Of a stretch of DNA of 64,000 nucleotides, positions 16,856 to 25,379 are shown one piece after another. Position 1 is the stretch's first letter, and each line of letters begins with the position of its first letter. This DNA is from Mycobacterium adipatum (GTDB taxonomy: Bacteria > Actinomycetota > Actinomycetes > Mycobacteriales > Mycobacteriaceae): contig NZ_CP015596.1 of NCBI RefSeq assembly GCF_001644575.1, forward strand, positions 5,022,001 to 5,086,000. Direction: 5' to 3'. The translations under genes were made by a program, and so were the position numbers. The notes beneath the pieces are model-generated. The model saw only the letters and a program-made list of their open reading frames with translations, did no database searches and was not told the DNA's origin.

Positions 16856-18724
16856 ATGTCCGGCTATCGCGCACTCTTCGACGCCAGTATCACCGACCCG
16901 TCGACCTTCTGGGCCGACGCCGCCAAGGGCGTCACCTGGACCAGGGAACCGCAGCGGGTGCTCGATGACAGCAACCCGCCGTTCTACCGCTGGTTCCCCG
17001 ACGGGGAGCTCAACACCTGCGCCAACGCGCTGGACCGGCATATCGCCGAGCGCGGCGATCAGGCCGCGCTCATCTACGACTCCCCCGTCACCGGCACCAA
17101 GCGCGTGTACACCTACCGCGAGCTGCTGGACCAGACGGCCCGGTTCGCCGGCGTGCTGCAGGGGCTGGGGGTGGCCAAGGGGGACCGTGTCGTCATCTAC
17201 ATGCCGATGGTGCCCGAGGCCGTCATCGCCATGCTCGCCTGCGCGCGGCTCGGCGCGGTGCATTCGGTGGTCTTCGGCGGGTTCGCCGGGCACGAACTGG
17301 CCACCCGCATCGACGACGCCCGCCCGACGGTGGTGGTCTCGGCGTCTTGCGGTATCGAGCCGACCCGCACCGTCGAATACAAGCCGATGCTCGACGCGGC
17401 GCTGCGCCTCGCCGAGCACACCACCCCGAAATGCGTGATCCTGCAGCGCGAACAGCATCCGTGCGAGCTGGTCGAGGGCCGCGACGTGGACTGGGCGCAG
17501 GCGATGGCCGCCGTGCAACCGGTCGACCCGGTCCCGGTGGCCGCCACCGACCCGCTCTATGTGCTCTACACCTCGGGGACCACCGGGAAACCCAAGGGCA
17601 TCGTCCGCGACAACGGCGGGCATGCGGTGGCCCTGCTGTGGACCATGCGCCACCTCTACGATATCGAGCCCGGCGACGTGTTCTGGGCCGCCTCCGATGT
17701 CGGCTGGGTGGTCGGGCACTCCTACATCGTGTACGCGCCGCTGCTGCTGGGCGCGACCACCGTTCTCTACGAGGGTAAGCCGGTGGGCACCCCCGACGCC
17801 GGCGCGTTCTGGCGGGTCGCCGCCGAGCACAAGGTGAAGGCGTTGTTCACCGCGCCGACCGCGATCCGGGCCATCAAGAAGGAGGATCCCGACGCGAAAC
17901 TGCTTGCCGACTATGACCTTTCGGGGCTGAAGTACCTGTTCCAGGCCGGCGAGCGGCTGGACCCCGGCACCTACGAGTGGGCCTCGGAGAAGCTCGGCAT
18001 CCCGGTCATCGACCACTGGTGGCAGACCGAGACCGGCTGGGCGATCGCCGCGGACCCGATGGGGGTGGAAGCGCTCCCCGTCAAACCCGGCTCGGCGACG
18101 GTTCCGATGCCCGGCTACGACGTGCGGGTGCTGCGCCTGGACGGCTCGGAATGCGAACCCGGCGAAGAGGGTTCGATCTGCATCAAGCTGCCGCTGCCAC
18201 CCGGAACGCTGCCCACGCTGTGGGGAGATGGCGCTCGTTACGTGTCCTCGTATCTGTCGGCGTTCGACGGCTACTACCTCACCGGCGACGGCGGGCACAT
18301 CGACGCCGACGGTTACCTTTTCGTGGTCGGGCGCACCGACGATGTGATCAACGTGGCCGGGCACCGGATGTCCACCGGATCGATCGAGGCGGTACTGGCC
18401 GGCCATCCCGCGGTGGCCGAATGCGCCGTGATCGGGGTGGCCGACGAGCTGAAGGGACAGGTGCCGCGCGGGTTGGTGGTGCTCAAGTCCGGCGCCTCGG
18501 CCGACGGCGTGGCCGACGAACTGATCGACGCGGTGCGCAACGACATCGGTGCGGTGGCGAGCTTCAAGCTGGTGGATGTGGTTGCCGCCCTTCCGAAGAC
18601 CCGGTCGGGCAAGATCCTGCGCAAGACCATGCGTGGCATCGCCGACGGCCGCGACGAGCCGGTGCCGTCCACGATCGAGGACCCGTCGGTGCTGGAGGCT
18701 CTCAAGGAGACGCTGCAGCGCTGA
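16856..18724 (+). CDS. prpE: propionyl-CoA synthetase
   Basis: The product is 622 aa from ATG at 16856, matching the usual length. ANL-superfamily adenylating enzyme of the PrpE/ACSS3 branch: N-terminal ACAS_N segment (YRALFDASITDPSTFWADAA), P-loop-like YTSGTTGKPKG, WWQTETGWAI (A5), LPPGTLPTLWG, the hinge region GRTDDVINVAGHRMSTG and catalytic Lys in KTRSGKILRK. It activates propionate (and less well acetate) to the acyl-CoA with ATP, feeding methylcitrate or methylmalonyl pathways. An IS element starts 14 bases after its stop. Confidence 0.93.
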   Translation: MSGYRALFDASITDPSTFWADAAKGVTWTREPQRVLDDSNPPFYRWFPDGELNTCANALDRHIAERGDQAALIYDSPVTGTKRVYTYRELLDQTARFAGVLQGLGVAKGDRVVIYMPMVPEAVIAMLACARLGAVHSVVFGGFAGHELATRIDDARPTVVVSASCGIEPTRTVEYKPMLDAALRLAEHTTPKCVILQREQHPCELVEGRDVDWAQAMAAVQPVDPVPVAATDPLYVLYTSGTTGKPKGIVRDNGGHAVALLWTMRHLYDIEPGDVFWAASDVGWVVGHSYIVYAPLLLGATTVLYEGKPVGTPDAGAFWRVAAEHKVKALFTAPTAIRAIKKEDPDAKLLADYDLSGLKYLFQAGERLDPGTYEWASEKLGIPVIDHWWQTETGWAIAADPMGVEALPVKPGSATVPMPGYDVRVLRLDGSECEPGEEGSICIKLPLPPGTLPTLWGDGARYVSSYLSAFDGYYLTGDGGHIDADGYLFVVGRTDDVINVAGHRMSTGSIEAVLAGHPAVAECAVIGVADELKGQVPRGLVVLKSGASADGVADELIDAVRNDIGAVASFKLVDVVAALPKTRSGKILRKTMRGIADGRDEPVPSTIEDPSVLEALKETLQR

Positions 18725-18738
18725 CCCTCACCGATTCC

Positions 18739-20076
18739 GCCGAAACAGCATTCCAGACGGCAAAGTTCGAGGCAGATTCATACGGTCACTGCAACATCCG
18801 GTGGTGTGAGGAGTTGCTGAATGACCAGTGGTCGACGGTTCGGGTCTGAGGTTCGGCGTGAGTTCTATGACCGGGTCTGTGCCGGTGCGCCGGTCAAGCA
18901 CGCCGCGGTGGAATTGGGCGTGTCGTTTCAGGCCGGCTATCAATGGTGGCGCAAAGCTGGCGCGATGCGACTGCTCAACGGCAAGGGCAAGTTAGGGCTG
19001 GCCGAACCAGGTGATCTGACCCGAGCCGGCGGGCCGGGCCGGCGACTCAGTTTCACCGAACGCGTGGCGATCATGCGGGGCCTCGACGCGGGATTGAGCT
19101 ATGCCGCGATCGGGGCGCAGCTAGGCCGGGACCGCTCGGTCATCTGGCGCGAGGTCACCCGCCACCGCACCGCCGACGGGGACTACCACGCCCAACTGGC
19201 CCATGCCCGGGCTGCTCGGGCGGCGCGGCGGCCCAAAGCGTTCAAACTCGCCAATCCTCACCTGTGCGCGGCGGTGGAGGCCTGGATGGACGACGGGTGG
19301 AGTCCCAAGCTGATCGCCGAGGTGTTGGCCCGCGATCACCCCGGTGACAAGCTGGCACGAGTGAGCCATGAGACCATCTACCGCAGCCTGTATGTGCAGA
19401 CTCGTGGCCAACTCCGCGCTGATCTGCACAAATGCTTGTCCACCCGACGCGCGGCGCGCAAACCGCGCGGGCAGGCCGAACGGCGCAGCCGCTTCGACGA
19501 CGTGCTGCGCATCAGTCAGCGGCCCGCCGAAGCCGCCGACCGGGCCGTGCCCGGGCATTGGGAGGGTGATCTGATCGTCGGCGCCCGGGGAACCAGCGCG
19601 ATCGGCACCCTGGTCGAACGCAGCACCCGGTTCACCATCTTGTTGCACCTGCCCGTCGACCACAGCGCCGCTGCCGTCGCCGCAGCGATGCTCGCCGCGA
19701 TGGGCGAGTTGCCCGATCATCTGCGCCGCTCGATCGCCTGGGATCGGGGCAGCGAGATGGCCCACTGGCAAGACATCTCACTGCAGCTGCAAGCCCCGGT
19801 GTATTTCTGCGACCCACACTCCCCGTGGCAGCGCGGCAGCAACGAGAACACCAATCGGCTGCTGCGCCACTGGTTCGAAAAGGGCACCGATCTGAGCGGC
19901 TACACCAAAGCCGACCTGCAAGCCATCGCCGACAAACTCAACACCCGACCACGCCCCACCCTCGACCTCGACACCCCAGCACAACGCATGGCCGCCCTCA
20001 TTAGCCAAGCGGCCTAACCGTTGTCATGACCACTTGACTTTGCCCGAGTGCACGCCTTCTGGAATGCTGTTTCGGC
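18739..20076 (+). mobile_element. IS30-family insertion sequence, copy 1 (1338 bp)
   Basis: The element is bounded by 23-bp terminal inverted repeats starting GCCGAAACAGCATTCCAGA (left 18739-18761, right 20054-20076) with one mismatch, T at 20057. It contains one transposase gene. A near-identical copy lies at 31146-32482 in the same orientation. Target duplication is not clear: the ends begin and end in GC, so at most an ambiguous 2-bp GC can be proposed. It is inserted in the short gap between convergent prpE and the metal ATPase gene. Confidence 0.93.
18821..20017 (+). CDS. IS30 family transposase, intact
   Basis: The product is 398 aa from ATG at 18821, preceded by GAGGAG. An N-terminal helix-turn-helix region (RREFYDRVCAGAPVKHAAVELGVS) and a second HTH typical of IS30 (RLSFTERVAIMRGLDAG, AIGAQLGRDRSVIWREV) precede the DDE catalytic core: first Asp in GHWEGDLIVG, second in AWDRGSEMA, Glu in RGSNENTNRLLR. 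Full length with no disruption, so this copy may still be active and could supply transposase to the frameshifted second copy. Confidence 0.95.
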   Translation: MTSGRRFGSEVRREFYDRVCAGAPVKHAAVELGVSFQAGYQWWRKAGAMRLLNGKGKLGLAEPGDLTRAGGPGRRLSFTERVAIMRGLDAGLSYAAIGAQLGRDRSVIWREVTRHRTADGDYHAQLAHARAARAARRPKAFKLANPHLCAAVEAWMDDGWSPKLIAEVLARDHPGDKLARVSHETIYRSLYVQTRGQLRADLHKCLSTRRAARKPRGQAERRSRFDDVLRISQRPAEAADRAVPGHWEGDLIVGARGTSAIGTLVERSTRFTILLHLPVDHSAAAVAAAMLAAMGELPDHLRRSIAWDRGSEMAHWQDISLQLQAPVYFCDPHSPWQRGSNENTNRLLRHWFEKGTDLSGYTKADLQAIADKLNTRPRPTLDLDTPAQRMAALISQAA

Positions 20077-20093
20077 GCCCGGTGCCGGCCTGG

Positions 20094-21980
20094 TTACCGG
20101 ACCGGCCAGGCGCGACGGCGCAGCAGCCGCAACCCGTTGAGGGCCACGATGATCGTGGAGCCCTCGTGACCGGCGACACCCAGCGGCAATGGTAGGTACC
20201 AGAACAGGTCCCACGCCACCAACACCACGATGAACGTGGCGGCGACAGCCAGGTTGGCGATCACCATCCGCCGTGCCCGCCGCGCCAGGGCCACCACCGC
20301 GGCCACCGCCGCCAGGTCGTCGCGCACGGTCACCGCGTCCGCGGTCTGCAGGGTCAGGTCGGCGCCGCTGCGGCCCATCGCCATCGACGCGTGTGCCGCG
20401 GCCATCGCCGGGGCGTCGTTCACACCGTCCCCGATCACCAGCACCCGGCCCGGCAGGCCCCGCACCGCGTCGACCTTCTGGTCCGGGAGCAGATCCGCGC
20501 GCACATCGTCGATGCCGATCTCGCTCGCCAGATGCGCTGCAGCCCCTGCGTTGTCACCGGTCAACAGCACCGGCCGGTGGACGGTGAGCCCCGACAGCGC
20601 CCGCACCGCGTCCCGCGCGGCGGGTCGTGCGGTGTCCCGCAGCCCGATGACCCCGGCGGGCACCCCGTCGATGACCACCACCACCGCGGTGGCGCCGCTG
20701 CGCTGCAAGGCGGCCACCTCGGGCGTCACCGGTCCCGGTGCCGCACCCGGATTGACCACCTCGACGAGGCGGGACCGGACGGTGGCTCGCACCCCGCATC
20801 CGGGTACCGCGTGAAAGCCCACGGCCCCCGGGATGTCGATGCCGCCGGCACGAGCGTGGGCCACGATCGCGCGCCCGAGGGGATGCTCGCTGTACTGTTC
20901 GGCCGCTGCGGCCATCGCCAGCACCTCCGGCGACGGCGCGCTCACCACCCGCGGCCTGCCCGTGGTCAGCGTGCCGGTCTTGTCGAAGGCGACGGTGTCC
21001 ACCGTCGCCAGTTGTTCCATCGCGACGGCCGATTTGACCAGCACGCCGTGCCGTCCGGCGGTGGCGATGGCCGACAGCAACGGTGGCATGGTGGCCAGCA
21101 CGAGCGCACACGGTGACGCGACGATCATGAAGGTCATCGCGCGCAGCAATGCCGAGCGCATGTCCTCACCGAACAGTTGCGGCACGATGAACAGGGCCAG
21201 CGTCGCGGCCACCATCACCACCGAGTAGCGCTGTTCCACCTTTTCGATGAACAGCTGGGTGCGGGCCTTGGTGGCGGACGCCGCCGTCACCAACGTTACG
21301 ATGCGCGCCACCACGCTGTCGGAGGGGTCGCGAATCACGCTGGCCTGCAACACCCCGCCCCCGTTCACGGTGCCCGCGAATATCTCGTCACCGACACCGA
21401 CCCCGACCGGCAACGGCTCCCCGGTGATGGAGGACTGGTCGACGTCCGATGCCCCGGTGCGTACCGCGGCATCGGCCGGGATCCGCTCGCCGGGCCGGAC
21501 CAGGATGCGGTCCCCCACCTGCAGTTCGGCCGCCGCGATGACGCGCTCGATGCCGCCGTCGAGCACGGTGGCGGTTTGGGGCGCGAGGTCCAGCAGGGCC
21601 CGCACGGAATCCGCGGTTCGGCCGGTGGCAACGTCCTCCAGCGCACCCGAGGTGGCGAAGATGACGATCAGCAGCGCGCCGTCGAAGACCTGCCCGATCG
21701 AGGCCGCACCGACGGCGGCCAGCACCATCAACAGGTCGACATCGAGTCGCCGGGCGGCCAGCTCCCGGAGTCCGTCCAGCCCGGGTTGCCAGCCTCCCGC
21801 CGCGTAACACGCGAGATACATTGTCCACCAGATGATTTCCGGCGCGCCGAGCAACTGGGCGAGCAGCCCGAGAACGAAGAGGAACAGTGCCGCCGCGGCC
21901 CAGCGCACCGAGGGCAGCGACCACGGCGACCTCCGCGTCGACCGGGCTGTGCGCGCATCTGGTGCTCGAAGGTCCGTCAT
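20094..21980 (-). CDS. ctpJ: P1B-4 metal-transporting ATPase (CtpJ-like, Co/Ni/Fe efflux)
   Basis: The product is 628 aa from ATG at 21980 (GTG at 21989 possible). It lacks an N-terminal heavy-metal-binding domain. Landmarks: SITGEPLPVG, the TM4 motif SPC (VASPCALVLAT), DKTGTLTTG with the phosphorylated Asp, GDGVNDAPAMAAAHASMAMG, and HEGST in the last helices. SPC plus HEGST defines the P1B-4 group that exports Co2+, Ni2+ or Fe2+. In M. tuberculosis ctpJ is paired with nmtR, as here, which supports the symbol over ctpD. Start codons of the two divergent genes flank a perfect palindrome. Confidence 0.9.
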   Translation of the reverse strand: MTDLRAPDARTARSTRRSPWSLPSVRWAAAALFLFVLGLLAQLLGAPEIIWWTMYLACYAAGGWQPGLDGLRELAARRLDVDLLMVLAAVGAASIGQVFDGALLIVIFATSGALEDVATGRTADSVRALLDLAPQTATVLDGGIERVIAAAELQVGDRILVRPGERIPADAAVRTGASDVDQSSITGEPLPVGVGVGDEIFAGTVNGGGVLQASVIRDPSDSVVARIVTLVTAASATKARTQLFIEKVEQRYSVVMVAATLALFIVPQLFGEDMRSALLRAMTFMIVASPCALVLATMPPLLSAIATAGRHGVLVKSAVAMEQLATVDTVAFDKTGTLTTGRPRVVSAPSPEVLAMAAAAEQYSEHPLGRAIVAHARAGGIDIPGAVGFHAVPGCGVRATVRSRLVEVVNPGAAPGPVTPEVAALQRSGATAVVVVIDGVPAGVIGLRDTARPAARDAVRALSGLTVHRPVLLTGDNAGAAAHLASEIGIDDVRADLLPDQKVDAVRGLPGRVLVIGDGVNDAPAMAAAHASMAMGRSGADLTLQTADAVTVRDDLAAVAAVVALARRARRMVIANLAVAATFIVVLVAWDLFWYLPLPLGVAGHEGSTIIVALNGLRLLRRRAWPVR

Positions 21981-21995
21981 CACGTACACATCAAA

Positions 21996-22015
21996 ACATG
22001 TAGAGTTCTACATGT
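21996..22015. promoter_or_regulatory. NmtR/ArsR-type operator palindrome between ctpJ and nmtR
   Basis: A perfect 20-bp palindrome with arms ACATGTAG and CTACATGT around AGTT lies 16 bases upstream of the ctpJ ATG and 36 bases upstream of the nmtR ATG. Its place and symmetry fit the operator of the ArsR-family repressor encoded beside it. Confidence 0.75.
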
Positions 22016-22051
22016 CTAAACCTTATTGCGTCGTCGTGGTTCAATTGTCGA

Positions 22052-22405
22052 ATGGGACATGGCGTGGAAGGACGCACCCCCGCGGTAACGTCACTGGATT
22101 CGGCGTCCGCGGTCAAGGTGGCCGAAACCCTACAGGCTCTCGCGTCGCCGAATCGGCTGCTGATCCTCACCCGGTTGCGCCAGTCCCCCTGCACGGTGAC
22201 CGAGCTGTCCGCTGCGGTCGGGATGGAGCAATCGGCGGTATCCAACCAGTTGCGCCTGCTGCGCGCCCTGGGGCTGGTGGCCGGCGACCGTGCCGGCCGC
22301 AACATCGTCTACCGACTCTTCGACAACCACGTCGCGGCGCTCCTCGACGAGGCCGTCTACCACATCGAGCATTTGCGCCTCGGCGCCCGCGACAACACCG
22401 CCTGA
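22052..22405 (+). CDS. nmtR: NmtR, Ni/Co-sensing ArsR family repressor
   Basis: The product is 117 aa. The start MGHGVEGR is the NmtR N-terminus (Gly2, His3), and the winged helix-turn-helix is clear (VTELSAAVGMEQSAVSNQLRLLRALGLV). The alpha5 metal ligands of M. tuberculosis NmtR are present at the same numbers: Asp91, His93, His104, His107. Residue 109 is Arg and no His is seen near 116, where the M. tuberculosis protein has histidines (from memory). It represses the divergent ctpJ and releases it when Ni2+ or Co2+ binds. Confidence 0.93.
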   Translation: MGHGVEGRTPAVTSLDSASAVKVAETLQALASPNRLLILTRLRQSPCTVTELSAAVGMEQSAVSNQLRLLRALGLVAGDRAGRNIVYRLFDNHVAALLDEAVYHIEHLRLGARDNTA

Positions 22406-22715
22406 GACCGGCACGGGCCACCCGGCTTTCACCGGCGGCATTGCGTGCCATACAGCCGTATGGAGCAAATGCTGCCGAGTTAGCACCGCGGCCCGGCGGA
22501 GCCCGCTGACCGGCGCAGCAAAGAAGTCAACGCCACTTGAGATATTTGCTGTATGGCACCGCCGCGATCCTCGCCCGGCCAGCCGCCGCGGCTGCCGGTA
22601 CCGTGGCCGGGCAATACGGCGGTACCGTACACCCCGGCCACCTGCTAACTTCGCTGAGTGTGTGCACCCCACCGGGGGGAACGCCGTTATTCGGACGACT
22701 CAGGAGTGAAACACC
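22406..22715. other. 310-bp gap holding nested inverted repeats
   Basis: No convincing gene. GTGCCATACAGC (22445-22456) is perfectly inverted at 22548-22559. The first arm also forms the local palindrome CCATAC-AGCC-GTATGG (22448-22463), and AGCAAAT next to it is inverted at 22544-22550. The right part should contain the promoter of the MPT63-like gene, whose AGGAG ribosome binding site is at 22702-22706. Confidence 0.5.
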
Positions 22716-23690
22716 GTGAAGACCACGAGCATCGCGGCCGCGTTTGCGGCCGCGGCCATCGCCGCCGCAGGGGCGATCACCGCGTACAGCGCGCCGAGCG
22801 CGATCGCCGAGGAGCAGAACGCCGTCAACACCACCCATCTGGGTAGCCAGGCCCAGCTGGTCGACGGCAATGTCGTGCAGGGCTGGACGGTCACCGGGCT
22901 GAAGGTCAGCACCGACACCATTCCCTATCAGCCGCAGGGCACCCTGTGGGAGGCCACCGCCACCGACCAGGCGATCCAGGGCAGCGCGATCCCCATCGTG
23001 TCCAACTTCAACGCCCGCGCCCGCGACGGCCAGACCTACCGGGCACTGTTCGGTGTCGCGACGGCGCAGGGTGTCAACCCCGCGACGCTGGCGCCGGGAC
23101 AGCAGACCTCCGGAAAGATCTACTTCGACGTCACCGGCTCCGCGCCCGACAGCGTCGTCTACGCCACCAACGCCTCCGACCTGATCGTCTGGGTCACCCC
23201 GCCACCCGCACCGAGCACCGGCGGCAGCGCGGCGGCCAGCGGTACCCGCACCTATCGGGCTCCCGCCGCGACGTCGCCGTCCACCTCGAGCACCGAGACC
23301 TCGACCACCGAAACCCCGACCACCGAAACCCCGGCCGCTCCGGCGAGTGCCGAGGCCACCACCCCGGTGCCGACCTCGGTGCCGGCGGGTAGCCAGGGCA
23401 CCCCGCTGCCCGAGGGCACCGCCGAGAGCGCCCCGGTCCCGGCCGGTAGCCAGGGCACCCCGCTTCCCCCGGGCGAGCCGGGCCTCACCCCCGCCGGTGT
23501 GCAGGAAGCTCCCGCGGCCGTCGCACCCGCGCCCGAGGGCGCAGTGCCGGCCGCAGACGGCGTCGCGCCGGCTCCCGTCGAGGGCACGCTGCCCGGTGAC
23601 GAGGCCCGGATCGAAGGTGGCAGCCAGGGCACCCCGCTGCCCGACGGCGCGGCACCGGTCACCACCCCGGTGCTCGCACCGCCCGCCTGA
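22716..23690 (+). CDS. MPT63-like secreted protein (DUF1942) with Pro/Thr-rich repeat tail
   Basis: The product is 324 aa, GTG start with AGGAG nine bases upstream. A signal peptide (about 28 residues, FAAAAIAAAGAITAYSAPSA) precedes an immunoglobulin-like MPT63/DUF1942 domain (HLGSQAQLVDGNVVQGWTVTGLKVSTD through IYFDVTGSAPDSVVYA, about residues 40-155). The second half is low-complexity Ser/Thr/Pro/Ala with SST-ETPTTETP and three copies of a GSQGTPLP unit. Plain MPT63 is only about 160 residues, so the tail is an added surface-exposed or O-mannosylated extension (inference; a Pmt gene lies in this window). Function unknown. Confidence 0.88.
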   Translation: MKTTSIAAAFAAAAIAAAGAITAYSAPSAIAEEQNAVNTTHLGSQAQLVDGNVVQGWTVTGLKVSTDTIPYQPQGTLWEATATDQAIQGSAIPIVSNFNARARDGQTYRALFGVATAQGVNPATLAPGQQTSGKIYFDVTGSAPDSVVYATNASDLIVWVTPPPAPSTGGSAAASGTRTYRAPAATSPSTSSTETSTTETPTTETPAAPASAEATTPVPTSVPAGSQGTPLPEGTAESAPVPAGSQGTPLPPGEPGLTPAGVQEAPAAVAPAPEGAVPAADGVAPAPVEGTLPGDEARIEGGSQGTPLPDGAAPVTTPVLAPPA

Positions 23691-23705
23691 TCAACACACG
23701 ACAAA

Positions 23706-23744
23706 GTCCGGCGCCCTGGCCAGAAGCCAAGGCGCCGGGCTTTT
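23706..23744 (+). terminator. rho-independent terminator after the MPT63-like gene
   Basis: Stem CCGGCGCC / GGCGCCGG, extended by TGGC / GCCA with one mismatch around a short loop, is followed by GCTTTTCTC. It lies 16 bases after the stop and can also serve the convergent gene that ends at 23757. Confidence 0.85.
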
Positions 23745-23756
23745 CTCGTCAGCGGG

Positions 23757-24404
23757 TCAGGAGTGGGTGGTCCACCAGGTGTACAGGTGATCCAGCGTCG
23801 GCCCGGCCGGACGGCCCTGGGTCACCGCGATCATCTGCCGGTCGATATCGGTCCACGCCAGCATCGGATTGTCGTTCTGGATGCCGCACACCAGGGTGCC
23901 GCTGACCTCGTGCAGCGAGGCGTTGTGCCGCCACGGCCCCGGGGACTGGATGCGGCCGGGACAATCGACCACGGTCGAGGTCGCCGCCAGATCCTCGATG
24001 GCGGTGTTGAGCGCAGCGGTGTCCACCAGCAGTGAATAGGTGGCCGACATCGGTCCGCCCGGATCCTTGTTCACCGTGCAGGCGATGGTGGCCAGGGCGC
24101 CCTGCAGCCGCGCCACCGGCTTGCACGCACCGGCCGGGTATCCCCGCGGCAACGCCCTCATCAAGCGGTCGTTAGGGTCGTCGGCTACCTCCGAAGTCGC
24201 TTGCGCCGCTGACGTTTCCGGCGCCGCGGCCGGAGCCCCGGAATCATCGGAGGCCGACGGCCCCAACAGCAGGTACGCCGCTGCGGCACCGACGGCCAAC
24301 ACGGCGGCCGTCACCCCGGCGATCACGCCGATACTCGGTCCGCGCCGCGTCGGCGGGCGGGGCACGACGGGTGGCGGGGTGCCACCCGAATTCCAGGTAC
24401 TCAC
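23757..24404 (-). CDS. membrane-anchored exported protein, unknown
   Basis: The product is 215 aa. A Pro-rich cytoplasmic start (GGTPPPVVPRPPTRRG) precedes one membrane helix (VIAGVTAAVLAVGAAAAYLLLG, about residues 26-48). A Ser/Ala-rich spacer and an extracytoplasmic domain of about 140 residues follow, with four cysteines (GACKPV, TIACTVN, VVDCPGR, LVCGIQN) probably paired in disulfides. The topology resembles mycobacterial exported sensor-like domains such as those on Ser/Thr kinases, but no kinase domain is present. No family named with confidence. Confidence 0.75.
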   Translation of the reverse strand: MSTWNSGGTPPPVVPRPPTRRGPSIGVIAGVTAAVLAVGAAAAYLLLGPSASDDSGAPAAAPETSAAQATSEVADDPNDRLMRALPRGYPAGACKPVARLQGALATIACTVNKDPGGPMSATYSLLVDTAALNTAIEDLAATSTVVDCPGRIQSPGPWRHNASLHEVSGTLVCGIQNDNPMLAWTDIDRQMIAVTQGRPAGPTLDHLYTWWTTHS

Positions 24405-24437
24405 GCCGCTACCTCCTCAGGTCTCACCGCTACCACG

Positions 24438-25379
24438 CTAGGCGATGGATAGCGCTATGCCGTCCAGGATGTCGTGCTCGCTGACCACGAGTTCACCCAA
24501 CCCGGCCCGCTCGGCCAGCACGCGGGTCAGTTCCTGCACGATGATCGCCCCACCCGGGATCACATCGGCGCGGCCCTCGTGCATCGGCCCCAGCGCCAGG
24601 CGTTGCTCGGCGGTCATCTCCAACAGATCCGCGCAGACCGCCAGCAGATCGCTGAAACCCGTCCGGGACAGATGAATCGCCGCCGGATCGTAGACCGGCA
24701 GCCGGTGCGCCAGCGCGGCCAGCGTGGTGAAGGTGCCCGCCACGCCCACCCAAGTGTGGGCGGCACCGACCTCGACCACCGACAGCGCCTCGGCGAGGCG
24801 TTCGCGCACCACCGCCCGTGCGGCGTCGATCTCGGCGGCCGTCGGTGGATCCGAATGCAGGCAGCGCTCCTTGATCCGCACGCAACCGATATCCGCGGAG
24901 AAGGCGGCGGTGACGCCCGCGTCCGTGCCGAGCACCAGTTCGGTGGATCCACCACCGAGGTCGACCACGACGAAAGGTGCAGCGCCGGCGTCGAGTTCGC
25001 CGACCGCCCCGCGGAAGGACAACTGTGCCTCTTCGGTACCGGTGATCACCTCGGCGACCGCGCCGGGCGCCACCGAACCCAGCAGCCGCGCGGTCATCGC
25101 GAAGAACTCGTCGCGGTTGCCGGCATCGCGGGCAGCCGAGGTCGCCACCATGCGGACCCCGCCCACCCCGTGCTCGCGCATCAGGTCAACGTAATCAGAG
25201 AGCGCGGACTCGGTGCGCGCCAAGGCTTCCGGTGCGAACTCACCGGTGGCGTCCACACCTTGGCCCAGCCGCACGATGCGCATCTCGCGATGCACATCCC
25301 GTAGCCGTCCGTCCGCACTTGGTTCGGCGATCAGCAGACGAATCGAATTGGTACCGCAGTCGACCGCGCCGACCCTCAT
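24438..25379 (-). CDS. Ppx/GppA family exopolyphosphatase
   Basis: The product is 313 aa from ATG at 25379, which overlaps the DUF501 stop (ATGA). The open frame extends upstream but the family start is MRVGAVDCGTNSIRLL. ASKHA-type phosphatase motifs: DCGTNSIRLL, the VATSAARDA segment, VVDLGGGSTELVLG and the catalytic-Glu-containing TGTEEAQLSFRG. It corresponds in position to ppx2 of M. tuberculosis. It hydrolyses polyphosphate or pppGpp. Last gene of the lpqU-eno-ftsB-DUF501 run. Confidence 0.93.
   Translation of the reverse strand: MRVGAVDCGTNSIRLLIAEPSADGRLRDVHREMRIVRLGQGVDATGEFAPEALARTESALSDYVDLMREHGVGGVRMVATSAARDAGNRDEFFAMTARLLGSVAPGAVAEVITGTEEAQLSFRGAVGELDAGAAPFVVVDLGGGSTELVLGTDAGVTAAFSADIGCVRIKERCLHSDPPTAAEIDAARAVVRERLAEALSVVEVGAAHTWVGVAGTFTTLAALAHRLPVYDPAAIHLSRTGFSDLLAVCADLLEMTAEQRLALGPMHEGRADVIPGGAIIVQELTRVLAERAGLGELVVSEHDILDGIALSIA

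Noticed and set aside
18736..20079. Clear target-site duplication of the IS30 copies
   Set aside because: Flanks beyond the terminal repeats do not match for either copy; an apparent GC duplication is inherent in the repeat ends.
22537..22719. A 60-aa plus-strand ORF in the nmtR-MPT63 gap
   Set aside because: No ribosome binding site, low-complexity Ala run, and it overlaps inverted repeats and the promoter region of the next gene.
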